From the NCBI RefSeq assembly GCF_003173055.1, contig NZ_QGLF01000003.1, forward strand, positions 1-64,000: a stretch of 64,000 nt of DNA, written 5' to 3'. Source of the DNA: Zavarzinia compransoris. Its GTDB lineage: Bacteria > Pseudomonadota > Alphaproteobacteria > Zavarziniales > Zavarziniaceae. A program made the position numbers and the translations under genes. The notes beneath the pieces are model-generated. The model was given only the letters and a program-made list of their open reading frames with translations. It made no database searches and was not told the origin of the DNA. How positions within the stretch are numbered: position 1 is the first letter of the stretch; every line of letters begins with the position of its first letter. This document shows, piece by piece, positions 7,547 to 15,940 of this stretch.

Positions 7547-8269
7547 TTGGACGACCTGTTCCTCGATATCGACGGCACCAATGTGCCGCTGGAATTGCGC
7601 AAGTCCGACCGGGCCCGGCGCCTGCTGCTGCGCGTCGACCAGCGCCGCGAGGTGGTGGTGCTAACCCTGCCGAACCGGGTGTCGCGGCGCGAGGGCCTGC
7701 GCTTTGCCCAGGGCAACCGGGCCTGGATCGCGGAGCGGCTGGCCAGCCTGCCGCCGCGCATCCCCTTCGGCCCGGGAGAACGCGTGCCCCTGCTGGGCCG
7801 GCCGCATCGCCTGGTCCATGTCCCGCCGGGAAGCACGGCACGGCGCGGCGCCGCCTGGATCCAGGGTGACGAAATCCAGGGCGAGGAAATCCAGATCGCC
7901 GGCGACCCCGCCCATTTCGCCCGCCGGGTGCAGGATTTCCTGCGCACCCGCGCCCGCACCGAAATCCGCCACCGGGCCGAGCGCTTCGCCGCCCAGACCG
8001 AGAAGGAGGTGCGCGGCCTGACCCTGCGCGATCCCTCCAGCCGCTGGGGCAGTTGCTCGCCGCGGGGGGAATTGTCCTTTTCCTGGCGCCTGATCATGGC
8101 GCCCGAATTCGTGCTCGACTATGTCGTCGCCCATGAGGTGGCGCATCTGTCGGTGTTCAGCCATGCCCCGCGCTTCTGGGCCCTGGTCGACCAGCTGGTG
8201 CCCAGGATGGACGAGGCCCGGCGCTGGCTGAAGGTCGAAGGCGCCGCCCTGCATCGCTACGGCGCCTGA
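7547..8269 (+). CDS. YgjP/M48-type zinc metallopeptidase (DUF45)
   Basis: A 240-residue protein of the YgjP/DUF45 family. The N-terminal half holds the family's basic beta-rich part (SDRARRLLLRVD, then RVSRREGLRFAQ). The C-terminal half holds DPSSRWGSCS and the zinc motif HEVAHL (HExxH) near residue 195, followed by SHAPRFW. Family members resemble SprT/M48 metalloproteases; E. coli YgjP has also been linked to UTP hydrolysis, so the precise activity is open. The start is a TTG at 7547 with ACGGAGATCGG upstream; no better ATG or GTG is available. It is divergent from the TetR operon. Confidence 0.85.
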   Translation: MDDLFLDIDGTNVPLELRKSDRARRLLLRVDQRREVVVLTLPNRVSRREGLRFAQGNRAWIAERLASLPPRIPFGPGERVPLLGRPHRLVHVPPGSTARRGAAWIQGDEIQGEEIQIAGDPAHFARRVQDFLRTRARTEIRHRAERFAAQTEKEVRGLTLRDPSSRWGSCSPRGELSFSWRLIMAPEFVLDYVVAHEVAHLSVFSHAPRFWALVDQLVPRMDEARRWLKVEGAALHRYGA

Positions 8270-8271
8270 AC

Positions 8272-8384
8272 GCCCTGGCCATCGTTACGGCGCCGCCGCG
8301 CCCTGGCCATCGTTACGGCGCCGCCGCGCCCTGGCCAATCGTTACGGCGCCGCCGCGCCCTGGCCACCATTGCGCCGCCGCCGC
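8272..8384. repeat. 28-bp tandem repeat seeded by the 3' end of the upstream gene
   Basis: Four units begin at 8272, 8300, 8328 and 8357 (periods 28, 28, 29), each reading GCCCTGGCCATCGTTACGG plus CGCCGCCGC. The first three are near identical and the fourth is diverged. The block CATCG(C/T)TACGGCGCC also occurs at the very end of the metallopeptidase coding sequence (8252-8266), so the array seems to have grown from the gene's last codons. The rest of this 595-base gap holds Fur-box-like sites and the receptor leader. Confidence 0.75.
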
Positions 8385-8548
8385 GCCTTGGGGGGGGCTT
8401 GGCACTTTAATCCCAGAAAATCGACGCGGCTTCGCGCTTTCTGCCGCCTTGTGACACGTCCGGCACGATGCCGGTTGTACCCCGGGGGCCGGCCTTCCGC
8501 CCATCCGATACTGAAAATCCCGCTTGATCAGGATGATGCGCAATTCTT

Positions 8549-8627
8549 GAAAATAATTCTCATAAACAATGGATTTCTGCGCCCCCGGAAAATCCTGCGA
8601 TTAGTTCTGATAATGACTTGCATATTG
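8549..8627. promoter_or_regulatory. Two Fur-box-like sites upstream of the siderophore receptor
   Basis: Two AT-rich islands interrupt very GC-rich DNA: GAAAATAATTCTCATAA (8549-8565) and GATAATGACTTGCATATTG (8609-8627). The second matches the first eight bases of the classical Fur consensus GATAATGATAATCATTATC; the first has the AATNATTCTCAT pattern of Fur sites. A ferric-siderophore receptor follows, as expected for iron control. I did not identify the -35/-10 boxes. Confidence 0.5.
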
Positions 8628-8864
8628 TGGCCGGCCTTTCCTAACGTCACTGCGCCGCTCCGAGGGGGAGCGGTTCGTCGATGGCCGATGCGCCGCCCTG
8701 CCGACGCGGGCCGCACGTCGCTGGCCCCTTGCACCCGCACCCGGCGCCGGGTTCGCCATCGACAGATCCAGATCGCCTCGCCCCGCACCGTGCCGGCCCC
8801 GCCGGCGCCAAGGGGCCGGCGCGTGCCGCAGGGCACGACGAATCGATGTCAGGGGGAAGGGCAG

Positions 8865-11177
8865 ATGCACCACACCGTCACCACCACCAAGAGCCGGCGC
8901 AAGATGTCGCCGCTCGTATCCCGCGCAGCGCTTGCGGCGGTTGCCGCCGGCCTCGGCTTCGTGCCCGCGGCACAGGCGCAGCAGCCGGCCGCCGGCCAGG
9001 CCGTGCCCCTGCCCACCGTGCGCGTCGAAGGCGCGGCGGACGACAGCTACAAGGCGGATACGGTCGAATCCCCGCGCCAGACCGCGCCGATCCTGGATGC
9101 GCCCCAGACCATCAACGTGATCCCCCGCCGCCTGATCGAGGAGCAGGGCGCTACCGACCTGACCGAAGTGCTGCGCTCGACCCCGGGCATCAGCTTCGAC
9201 GCGGGCGAGAACGGCTTCTCCACCTCGACCAACAACTTCACCCTGCGCGGCTTCGACACCAGCGGCAATATCTTCGTCGACGGCGCCCGCTCGTCCGGCA
9301 GCTATACCCGCGACGTCTTCAACCTCGAACAGGTCGAAGTGTTCAAGGGCGCCACCGGCGACAGCGGCCGCGGCGGCGCCGGCGGCTACATCAACCTGCA
9401 GACCAAGACGCCGCACCTCGGCAATGCCTATTCGGGCAATGTCGGCCTCGGCTTCGACGAATATGATTCCGAGCTGCGCACTCGCGCCTCGATCGACGCC
9501 AACCACCAGATCGGCGAGACCGCCGCGCTGCGCCTCAACGTGATGGCGGAGGGCGGCGGCGTCGCCGGCCGGGAAGAGGCGGAACAGAATGCCTGGGGCG
9601 TCGCGCCTTCGCTCAGCCTCGGCCTCGGCACCTCGTTCCGCACCACGATCGCCTATGAGCATGTCGAGCACAACGACCTGCCGGACTGGGGCGTGCCCGG
9701 CGCCGTGATCGCGAACACCGATGCCTTCAACCCCGCCACCCGCGGCTTCGAGCGCGACAATTTCTACGGCCTCGCCACCGATTTCGACGATGTCGTCAGC
9801 GACAGCCTGCTCGCCCGCTTCGAATGGGACATCGACACCGGCGTCACCCTCAGCAACCAGACCCGCTGGAACCATGTCGATCGCAATGCCCGCTACACGG
9901 TCCCGACCGGTTACACCGCCGCCACCAACACGGTGACCGGCCAGACCCAGTTCTACGACCGCTCGAACACCAGCTTCAGCAACCTGACCAGTCTCGCCCT
10001 CGCCTTCGACACCGCCGGCCTGAAGCACCGCGCGGCCCTCGGCCTCGAACTGACCCGGGAGCGGTCCGAAGCCAACCGCTACGGCACCCAGACGCCGCCG
10101 GCGACCGGCCTCGACAATCCGAACCCGGACCGGGCGGCGAGCGCCCGCCTCGCCCCGACGGAAGTGAACGAGATCGATATCTCGACCGTCGCCCTCGATG
10201 CCTACGACACGATCGAACTGTCCCGCCATTGGGAGATCACGGGCGGCCTGCGTGCCGAATGGTACGAGGTCGATATCGACAGCCGGACCGCGGCCGGCGC
10301 CCCGGCCGGCACGGCCAACGGCTATAACGACGAGGAATTCGAACTCGGCGGCCGCATCGGCCTGGTCTACAAGCCGGTCGACAACGGCAGCATCTATATT
10401 TCCTACGGCGTCTCGGCCCAGCCGCCGGGCTCCTATCTGTCGAACCCGGATATCTCGCGCACCGGCGACAATGCCTTCCCCGGCTTCGTGCCCAATGCCG
10501 AAGGGGTGACGAACTACAATTACGAGCTGGGCACCAAGTGGAGCTTCAACGACGGCAAGCTCCAGGTTACCGGTGCCCTGTTCCGCACCGAAAAGCATGA
10601 CGTGCCGATCACCGGCCGCGACGTCGGCGAGACCGTCGACAGCCTGAAGGGCTATGGCAAGCAGGTGGTCGAAGGGCTGGAGATCGGCGTCGCCGGCGAG
10701 ATCCTGGAAGGCTGGAACGTCTTCGGCGGCGTCCTGCTGATGGACAGCGCCCGCGAGCACAGCGCCTATCTCGACAGCGTCCGCCGCCGCGCCAATACCG
10801 CCGACTACGACACATTCACCAGCACCGACGGCGACGAACTGGCCTTCACGCCCAATATTTCGGGCAATCTCTGGACCACCTACCGCTTCCCCTTCGGCCT
10901 GACCGTGGGCGCCGGGGCGCGGCATACCGGCTCGGTCTTCCTCGGCCGGCCGGACGATGCGCTGCGCATCATCCCGAACGGGCGCTACGGCAAGCTGCCG
11001 GCCTTCACCACCTATCACGCCCTGATCGCCTATGACGTGACGGAAAACGTGAACGTCCGCCTGAACATCGACAATATCTTCGATGAAACCTATGCGACGA
11101 CGACCAATTGGAACGGCAGCCGCGCCACCCTGGGCGCCCCGCGCAGCTTCCTGCTGACCACCGGCTTCTCGTTCTGA
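8865..11177 (+). CDS. TonB-dependent siderophore receptor (PiuA/Fiu/CirA type)
   Basis: A 770-residue outer-membrane receptor. A signal peptide (basic start, hydrophobic core, cleavage near AQAQQ) is followed by the plug domain, with TAPILDAPQTINVIPRRLIE, TPGISFDAGENG, TLRGFDTSGNIFVDG and VEVFKGATG, and then a beta barrel ending in a terminal Phe (TTGFSF), the usual outer-membrane sorting signal. The plug wording is that of catecholate-siderophore receptors. The ATG at 8865 follows AGGGGGAAGGGCAG; upstream in-frame codons lie in the repeat region and lack secretion features. Downstream lies a PiuC-type dioxygenase, the same pair as piuA-piuC in Pseudomonas. Fur-box-like sites upstream suggest iron repression. 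Ferric catecholate is the likely cargo. Confidence 0.88.
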   Translation: MHHTVTTTKSRRKMSPLVSRAALAAVAAGLGFVPAAQAQQPAAGQAVPLPTVRVEGAADDSYKADTVESPRQTAPILDAPQTINVIPRRLIEEQGATDLTEVLRSTPGISFDAGENGFSTSTNNFTLRGFDTSGNIFVDGARSSGSYTRDVFNLEQVEVFKGATGDSGRGGAGGYINLQTKTPHLGNAYSGNVGLGFDEYDSELRTRASIDANHQIGETAALRLNVMAEGGGVAGREEAEQNAWGVAPSLSLGLGTSFRTTIAYEHVEHNDLPDWGVPGAVIANTDAFNPATRGFERDNFYGLATDFDDVVSDSLLARFEWDIDTGVTLSNQTRWNHVDRNARYTVPTGYTAATNTVTGQTQFYDRSNTSFSNLTSLALAFDTAGLKHRAALGLELTRERSEANRYGTQTPPATGLDNPNPDRAASARLAPTEVNEIDISTVALDAYDTIELSRHWEITGGLRAEWYEVDIDSRTAAGAPAGTANGYNDEEFELGGRIGLVYKPVDNGSIYISYGVSAQPPGSYLSNPDISRTGDNAFPGFVPNAEGVTNYNYELGTKWSFNDGKLQVTGALFRTEKHDVPITGRDVGETVDSLKGYGKQVVEGLEIGVAGEILEGWNVFGGVLLMDSAREHSAYLDSVRRRANTADYDTFTSTDGDELAFTPNISGNLWTTYRFPFGLTVGAGARHTGSVFLGRPDDALRIIPNGRYGKLPAFTTYHALIAYDVTENVNVRLNIDNIFDETYATTTNWNGSRATLGAPRSFLLTTGFSF

Positions 11178-11264
11178 GCCGGGAGCCCCCCGGGGCGCGC
11201 CATTGCGTGCCCCGGGGCTGCCTCCCTATAGTGCCGGCATCCGACCGACCGGAAGGGGCCCGAG

Positions 11265-11945
11265 ATGCTGGTGGAAATCGCGAATGTCCTGACGCCGGAC
11301 GAGGTCCGGCACTGCCGCGCCCTGCTCGACCGGGCGGACTGGCGCGACGGCCGCCATACCGCCGGCGAACTGGCGGCGCGGGTCAAGGCCAACCAGCAAT
11401 TGGGCGCCGACGATCCGCTCGGCCGCCAGCTCGGCGATTTCATCCTCGAACGCCTGCCCCGGGCGGAACGCTTCATCGCCGCCGCCCTGCCGCTGAAAGT
11501 GGTGCCGCCGCGCTTCAATCGCTATGCCGACGCCGGCACCTATGGCGACCATGTCGACAATGCGGTCTTCAGCATCCCCGGCACGTCGCACCGCGTCCGC
11601 AGCGATCTTTCCGCCACCCTGTTCTTTTCCGACCCCGGTGAATATGACGGCGGCGACCTGGTGATCCGGGGCGAGACCGGGGCGCATCGGGTGAAGCTGC
11701 CGGCCGGCCACATGGTGCTTTACGGCGGCAATACCGTCCACCACGTCACCCCGGTGACCCGGGGGGCGCGGCTGGCCGCCTTCTTCTGGGTGCAGAGCCT
11801 GATCCGCGAGAACGACCGCCGCCAGATCATGCTGGACCTCGACGACGCCATCCGCGCCCTGCGCACCGATGCGCCCGACCATGCCGCGGTCACGCCCCTG
11901 ACCGGGGTCTATCACAACCTGCTGCGGCAATGGGCGGATACCTGA
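11265..11945 (+). CDS. piuC: Fe(II)/2-oxoglutarate-dependent PKHD-type hydroxylase (PiuC/YbiX)
   Basis: A 226-residue protein matching the PKHD-hydroxylase family in length and motifs. [18 protein letters not shown] supplies the His-x-Asp iron ligands, [13 protein letters not shown] supplies the distal His and the 2-oxoglutarate-binding Arg, and [14 protein letters not shown] is the conserved C-terminal signature. It is a cytosolic non-haem iron oxygenase. PiuC homologues sit beside ferric-siderophore receptors and are iron-repressed, as here; their substrate is not firmly known. The ribosome site GGAAGGGG lies 10 bases before the ATG. It probably shares the receptor's transcript (87-base gap with a GC-rich inverted repeat). 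Confidence 0.9.
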   Translation: MLVEIANVLTPDEVRHCRALLDRADWRDGRHTAGELAARVKANQQLGADDPLGRQLGDFILERLPRAERFIAAALPLKVVPPRFNRYADAGTYGDHVDNAVFSIPGTSHRVRSDLSATLFFSDPGEYDGGDLVIRGETGAHRVKLPAGHMVLYGGNTVHHVTPVTRGARLAAFFWVQSLIRENDRRQIMLDLDDAIRALRTDAPDHAAVTPLTGVYHNLLRQWADT

Positions 11946-11967
11946 GCCTCGCCCCCCAGGGCGAGGC
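11946..11967 (+). terminator. Hairpin directly after the piuC stop codon
   Basis: Perfect 8-bp stem GCCTCGCC / GGCGAGGC with a six-base loop, starting at the base after TGA. It lacks a clear T run, so it is a weak intrinsic terminator or an mRNA 3'-end stabiliser. Confidence 0.35.
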
Positions 11968-11990
11968 TGGCAATTGAGCGGAACAAGCCG

Positions 11991-13097
11991 ATGACCGAAC
12001 CCCTGGGCAAGCTGGCCCGCATCCCGCCCGACATCGTCGCCGCCGGCGATTACGAACCCTATGCCCTGGCGCGCATGACTGCCGGGGCCGCCGCCTATCT
12101 CCAGGGCGGCGCCGGCGACGAATCGACGCTGCGCCAGAACCTGGACGGTTACCGCCGCCTGCTGCTGCGCAACCGCGTCCTCCGCGACATGGCCGGCGGC
12201 GGCACCCATCTTACCCTGTTCGGGCAGCCGCTGGCCTTTCCCATCCTGCTCGCCCCCGTCGCCTTCCAGCGCCTGTTCCATGGCGAGGGCGAGATCGCCG
12301 CCGCCCGGGCCGCCGCCGCCATGGGCACCGCCATGGTGGTCAGCACCCAGGCCAGCATCGACCTCGATACCGTCGCCCGCGCCGCCCCGACACCCCTGTG
12401 GTTCCAGCTCTACATCCAGCCCGACCGCGACTTCACCCGCGCCCTGGTGCAGCGGGCCGAGGCGGCGGGCTATGGCGCCCTGGTGGTCACCGTGGATGCG
12501 CCGGTCAGCGGCATCCGCAACCGGGAACAGCGCGCCGGCTTCGCCCTGCCGCCCGAGATCCGCGCGGTCAATCTCGACGGCATGCGCCCGGCGCCGCCGC
12601 ATCAGGCCCGGCCGGGGGAACCGGTGCTCTTCGGCTCGCCCCTGCTGGCCGCCGCCCCGACCTTCGACGATCTGGCCCGGCTGAAATCCTGGACCCGCCT
12701 GCCCGTCCTCGCCAAGGGCATCACCACGGCGGAGGATGCGGCGGCAGCGCTCGCCGCCGGCATCGACGGCATCATCGTCTCCAATCACGGCGGCCGGGTG
12801 CTGGACAGCCAGCCCGCGACCATCGACCTGCTGCCCGCCGTCGCCGCCGCAGTCGCCGGGCGGGTGCCCCTGCTGCTCGACGGCGGCATCCGGCGCGGCA
12901 CCGATGTCCTGAAAGCCCTGGCGCTCGGCGCCGCTGCGGTGCTGATCGGCCGGCCCTATATCCACGGCCTGGCCGCGGCCGGGGCGGCGGGCGTCGCCCA
13001 TGTCCTCAATATCCTGCGGGCGGAGCTTGAAGCCGCCATGGTCCTGACCGGCTGCCGCGATCTTGCCGCCATCGGGCCGGAGATCCTGCATCGGTAG
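11991..13097 (+). CDS. FMN-dependent alpha-hydroxy-acid oxidase/dehydrogenase
   Basis: A 368-residue TIM-barrel flavoenzyme of the glycolate oxidase / L-lactate dehydrogenase / mandelate dehydrogenase family. FMN and substrate motifs are visible: LLAPVAFQRL, WFQLYIQPD, VVTVDAPVSGIRNREQRAGF, LPVLAKGI (catalytic-site Lys region), SNHGGRVLDSQPA (catalytic His and Arg), LLDGGIRRGTDVLKALALGA (phosphate binding) and IGRPYIHGLA. No membrane-anchoring insert is obvious, so it may be a soluble oxidase producing hydrogen peroxide rather than a quinone-linked dehydrogenase. The substrate is probably a small L-2-hydroxy acid. It converges on the penicillin-binding protein gene with a 2-base gap. Confidence 0.9.
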   Translation: MTEPLGKLARIPPDIVAAGDYEPYALARMTAGAAAYLQGGAGDESTLRQNLDGYRRLLLRNRVLRDMAGGGTHLTLFGQPLAFPILLAPVAFQRLFHGEGEIAAARAAAAMGTAMVVSTQASIDLDTVARAAPTPLWFQLYIQPDRDFTRALVQRAEAAGYGALVVTVDAPVSGIRNREQRAGFALPPEIRAVNLDGMRPAPPHQARPGEPVLFGSPLLAAAPTFDDLARLKSWTRLPVLAKGITTAEDAAAALAAGIDGIIVSNHGGRVLDSQPATIDLLPAVAAAVAGRVPLLLDGGIRRGTDVLKALALGAAAVLIGRPYIHGLAAAGAAGVAHVLNILRAELEAAMVLTGCRDLAAIGPEILHR

Positions 13098-13099
13098 CT

Positions 13100-15184
13100 T
13101 CAGCGATAGCGGGCGGGCGGCCCCCCCGCCATCGGGTCTTCCACCACCAGCCCCCCCGGGCCGCCGCCCAGGAATTCGACCAGATCGTCGAGCAGGCCGC
13201 GGTCCTCGTCGGACGGGGCATCGGGCAGGGGCAAGGCCGCGGTGCCGGTCAGGGCCTCGGTCATGAAGGCTTTCCAGATCTGGGCCGGCAGGCCGCCGCC
13301 GGTCGCCTTGATCATGGGGGTGCCGTCGTCATTGCCGATCCAGACCGTCGCCACCAATTGCCCGGTGATGCCGACGAACCAGGCATTGCGGTAATCCTGG
13401 CTGGTGCCGGTCTTGCCGCCCGCCGGCCGGCCGAGGCGGGCCGCCTTGCCGCTGCCGTAGTCGATGACGGCGGCCAGCAGGCGGTTCATGCGCCCGACCA
13501 CCTGTTCCGACAGCAGGCGCTCGCCGCCGCCCGTGTCGCGCCGGAAGACGATGTCGCCGTCGGCGCTGCGCACCTCGCGGATGGCATAGGGATCGGCCCG
13601 CCGCCCGCCGTTGGCCAGCACCGCATAGGCGCCGGTCAATTCCAGCGGTGTCACCTCGGCGCTGCCCAGCGCGATCGAGGCATTGGCCGGGATGGCGGAG
13701 GTGATGCCCAGGCGCTTCGCCATCGCCACCACCTTGCGCGCCCCGACCCGGACGAGCAGCCGCACCGAGACCGTGTTCAGCGAGCGGGCGAAGGCATTGA
13801 CCAGGGAAATCTCGCCGGCATAGCCCGGCTCGAAATTGGTCGGGCGATAGCCGGCGACATCGACCGGCGCGTCGTTGACCAGGGTGCCGGGCTCGAACCC
13901 GGCTTCGAGCGCCGCCAGATAGACGAACAGCTTGAACGCCGAGCCCGGCTGGCGCAGCGCCCGCACCGCCCGGTTGAAGGGCGAGGCGCCGTAATCCCGC
14001 CCGCCCACCAGGGCGCGGACGGCACCGTCCGGCGCCAGGGCGACCAGCGCGCCCTGGCCGGCGTCGAGGCGCAGGCCCTCGCCGTCGAGACCGGCATCGA
14101 GGGCCCCTTCCGCCGCCCGCTGAAGCCGGAGGTCGAGGGTGGTATAGACCGTGATGTCGCCGATCTCGGGCCCGGCGAAATCCGCCACCTGTTCCACCAC
14201 CCAGTCGACGAAGTAACGCGCATCGTTCGAGACCGGCCGCGCCGCCAGCCGGGCCGGCAGCGCCTTGGCCGCCGCCGCCTGATCGGCCGTGATGAATTCG
14301 GCATCGGCCATGGCATCGAGCACCACCGCCGCCCGCGCCTTCGCCGCTTCATAGTCGGCCAGCGGCGAATAGCGCGACGGCGCCTTCATCAGCCCGGCCA
14401 GCATCGCCGCCTCGGCCAGCGACATCCGGCGCGCCGGATGGCCGAAGTAACGCCGGGCGGCGCCGTCCATGCCATAGGCGCCGGACCCGAGATAGACCCG
14501 GTTCATATAGAGCGACAGGATCTGCGGCTTGGTCAGCCGGCGTTCCAGCTGCACGGTCAGGATCGCTTCCTGGACCTTGCGGCGGATAGAGCGCTCGGGG
14601 GTGAGGAAGATGGTCTTCACCGTCTGCTGGCTGATGGTCGAGCCGCCCTGCGAGACGCTGCCGGTCACCACATTATGATAGAGCGCGCGCAGGATCCCGA
14701 TCGGATCGAAGCCGCCATGGTCGAAGAAGCGCCGGTCCTCGATCGCCAGCACCGCCTTGACCAGGACGTCCGGATAATCGGCCAGCGCCATGGCCTCGCC
14801 GTAGAGATCGCCCACGGTCGCGAAGACGGTGCCGTCGGCCGAGACTAGGCGCACCGCCGGGCGGCGGTCGATCTCGTCCAGCCGGCTCATGGACGGCAGG
14901 TCCCAGGCGAACCACGCCACCAGGATGCCGGTGGCGATCGCCCCCCAAAGGCCGACCACCGCCAGCCAATAGGCAAGGCCCCGCCGCCGCCCGCCGCCCG
15001 GGCGCCGCGGCGGCGGCGGCGGCGGGGGCGATTTCGGCGGATGCGGCCGGTTGGCCGGCAGGGGCGGCAGGGCGCGGCGATCCAGCCGGTCCGGCCTTGC
15101 CGCCCGGTCGCCGGGGGCCGCCGCCGGGGACGCGGGCTTCCGCCGCTTGCGCCCGCCTGTTCCTTTTTGGTTCTCTCCTGCCAT
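13100..15184 (-). CDS. Class A penicillin-binding protein 1A (transglycosylase/transpeptidase)
   Basis: A 694-residue bifunctional peptidoglycan synthase. A basic, Pro-rich cytoplasmic tail of about 65 residues precedes one membrane helix (about residues 70-95). The GT51 transglycosylase domain follows with EDRRFFDHGGFD near residue 149 (catalytic Glu), GGSTISQQTVK, RKVQEAILTVQLE and LYMNRVYLGSGAYGM. The transpeptidase domain has GSAFKLF (active-site Ser-x-x-Lys, about residue 413), SLNT (SxN) and KTGTS near residue 590. It acts in the periplasm to polymerise and crosslink lipid II. Length and order fit PBP1A-type enzymes without the extra OB insert of E. coli MrcA. It is not beside the alpha-2-macroglobulin gene at 57.6 kb, the usual partner of PBP1C. 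Confidence 0.93.
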   Translation of the reverse strand: MAGENQKGTGGRKRRKPASPAAAPGDRAARPDRLDRRALPPLPANRPHPPKSPPPPPPPRRPGGGRRRGLAYWLAVVGLWGAIATGILVAWFAWDLPSMSRLDEIDRRPAVRLVSADGTVFATVGDLYGEAMALADYPDVLVKAVLAIEDRRFFDHGGFDPIGILRALYHNVVTGSVSQGGSTISQQTVKTIFLTPERSIRRKVQEAILTVQLERRLTKPQILSLYMNRVYLGSGAYGMDGAARRYFGHPARRMSLAEAAMLAGLMKAPSRYSPLADYEAAKARAAVVLDAMADAEFITADQAAAAKALPARLAARPVSNDARYFVDWVVEQVADFAGPEIGDITVYTTLDLRLQRAAEGALDAGLDGEGLRLDAGQGALVALAPDGAVRALVGGRDYGASPFNRAVRALRQPGSAFKLFVYLAALEAGFEPGTLVNDAPVDVAGYRPTNFEPGYAGEISLVNAFARSLNTVSVRLLVRVGARKVVAMAKRLGITSAIPANASIALGSAEVTPLELTGAYAVLANGGRRADPYAIREVRSADGDIVFRRDTGGGERLLSEQVVGRMNRLLAAVIDYGSGKAARLGRPAGGKTGTSQDYRNAWFVGITGQLVATVWIGNDDGTPMIKATGGGLPAQIWKAFMTEALTGTAALPLPDAPSDEDRGLLDDLVEFLGGGPGGLVVEDPMAGGPPARYR

Positions 15185-15235
15185 GGCGCCACCATAGTGG
15201 CGAAAGGCCGAGTCGTGAATCCGCTTTCTGCGCCG

Positions 15236-15856
15236 TCAGCCGGTCAGATAGCGGTGCAGCAGATGCACCAGCTCGCCCGCCCCGGCGGCGCCGATGTCCG
15301 CGGCCGGGGGACGGATCACCAGGCGATGGGCGAAATGTTCGACCGTCTGGACCACGAACCAGGCCATCAGGCGGCGGTCGCCCGGGCGGACCTCCGGCTG
15401 CCGGTCCAGAAGCGCGGCGACCACCGCGACGAGATCCGCCGCCATCGCCTCCACCCGCGCCCGCAGGTCCGGGGTCAGCAGGCCTTCCTCATAGAGCAGG
15501 CGGTGCAGCACCGGGTTGTCGGCGTGGAGGTCGAGCGCGGTCTCGACCACGGCCCGCAGCAGGGCGGGCAGGTCCGGCGCCGCCGTGCCGATCCGGGCCA
15601 GGAGATCGGCGATCCGCGCCCCGGCATCGGCGACATGGGCCTCGCCCAGGGCATTCAGCACCGCCTGCTTGTCCGGGAAATATTGATAGAGCGACCCGAC
15701 CGAGACTCCCGCCCGTTCGGCGATCCGCGCCGTGGTGCCGCCGGCAAGGCCATGGGCCTCGAAAACCTGAACCGCCGCTTCCAGGATGAAGCCCACGGTC
15801 TGGCGCGAACGGTCCTGGACCGGCTGTCGCTGCGGGTTTCGCGCCTTGCGGGCCAT
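15236..15856 (-). CDS. TetR family transcriptional regulator
   Basis: A 206-residue regulator. After a basic N-terminus, the helix-turn-helix reads AAVQVFEAHGLAGGTTARIA, then ERAGVSVGSLYQYFPDKQAV, a standard TetR DNA-binding domain. The C-terminal ligand domain is Ala/Leu-rich and helical. It is divergent from an alpha/beta-hydrolase gene with 84 bases between the starts, the usual arrangement for a TetR repressor controlling its neighbour and itself. A TGA-GAATTC-TCA dyad in the gap is a candidate operator. The inducer is unknown, perhaps a lipid or ester handled by the hydrolase. Confidence 0.88.
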   Translation of the reverse strand: MARKARNPQRQPVQDRSRQTVGFILEAAVQVFEAHGLAGGTTARIAERAGVSVGSLYQYFPDKQAVLNALGEAHVADAGARIADLLARIGTAAPDLPALLRAVVETALDLHADNPVLHRLLYEEGLLTPDLRARVEAMAADLVAVVAALLDRQPEVRPGDRRLMAWFVVQTVEHFAHRLVIRPPAADIGAAGAGELVHLLHRYLTG

Positions 15857-15891
15857 GGCCTCCCCCTGCCGGGAATGCGACTGCGGAAATG

Positions 15892-15905
15892 TGACGAATT
15901 CTTCA
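15892..15905. promoter_or_regulatory. Candidate TetR operator in the divergent gap
   Basis: TGACGAATTCTTCA is a 14-bp dyad, symmetrical except for one base pair, lying in an AT-rich island between the TetR and hydrolase starts. Position and symmetry suggest the operator. Confidence 0.4.
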
Positions 15906-15940
15906 TATCATGGGCGGCCCGCCACCGAAAGCGACCGCCC

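Noticed and set aside
8272-8384. CRISPR array
   Set aside because: The 28-bp units are directly abutting with no spacers; it is a simple tandem repeat.
8384-8864. Extended N-terminus of the siderophore receptor running into the repeat region
   Set aside because: The upstream in-frame sequence is Arg/Pro-rich and not secretable; the signal peptide and ribosome site begin at 8865.
11178-11264. Terminator between the receptor and piuC
   Set aside because: A GC-rich inverted repeat is present but imperfect, with no T run, and the pair is expected to be co-transcribed.
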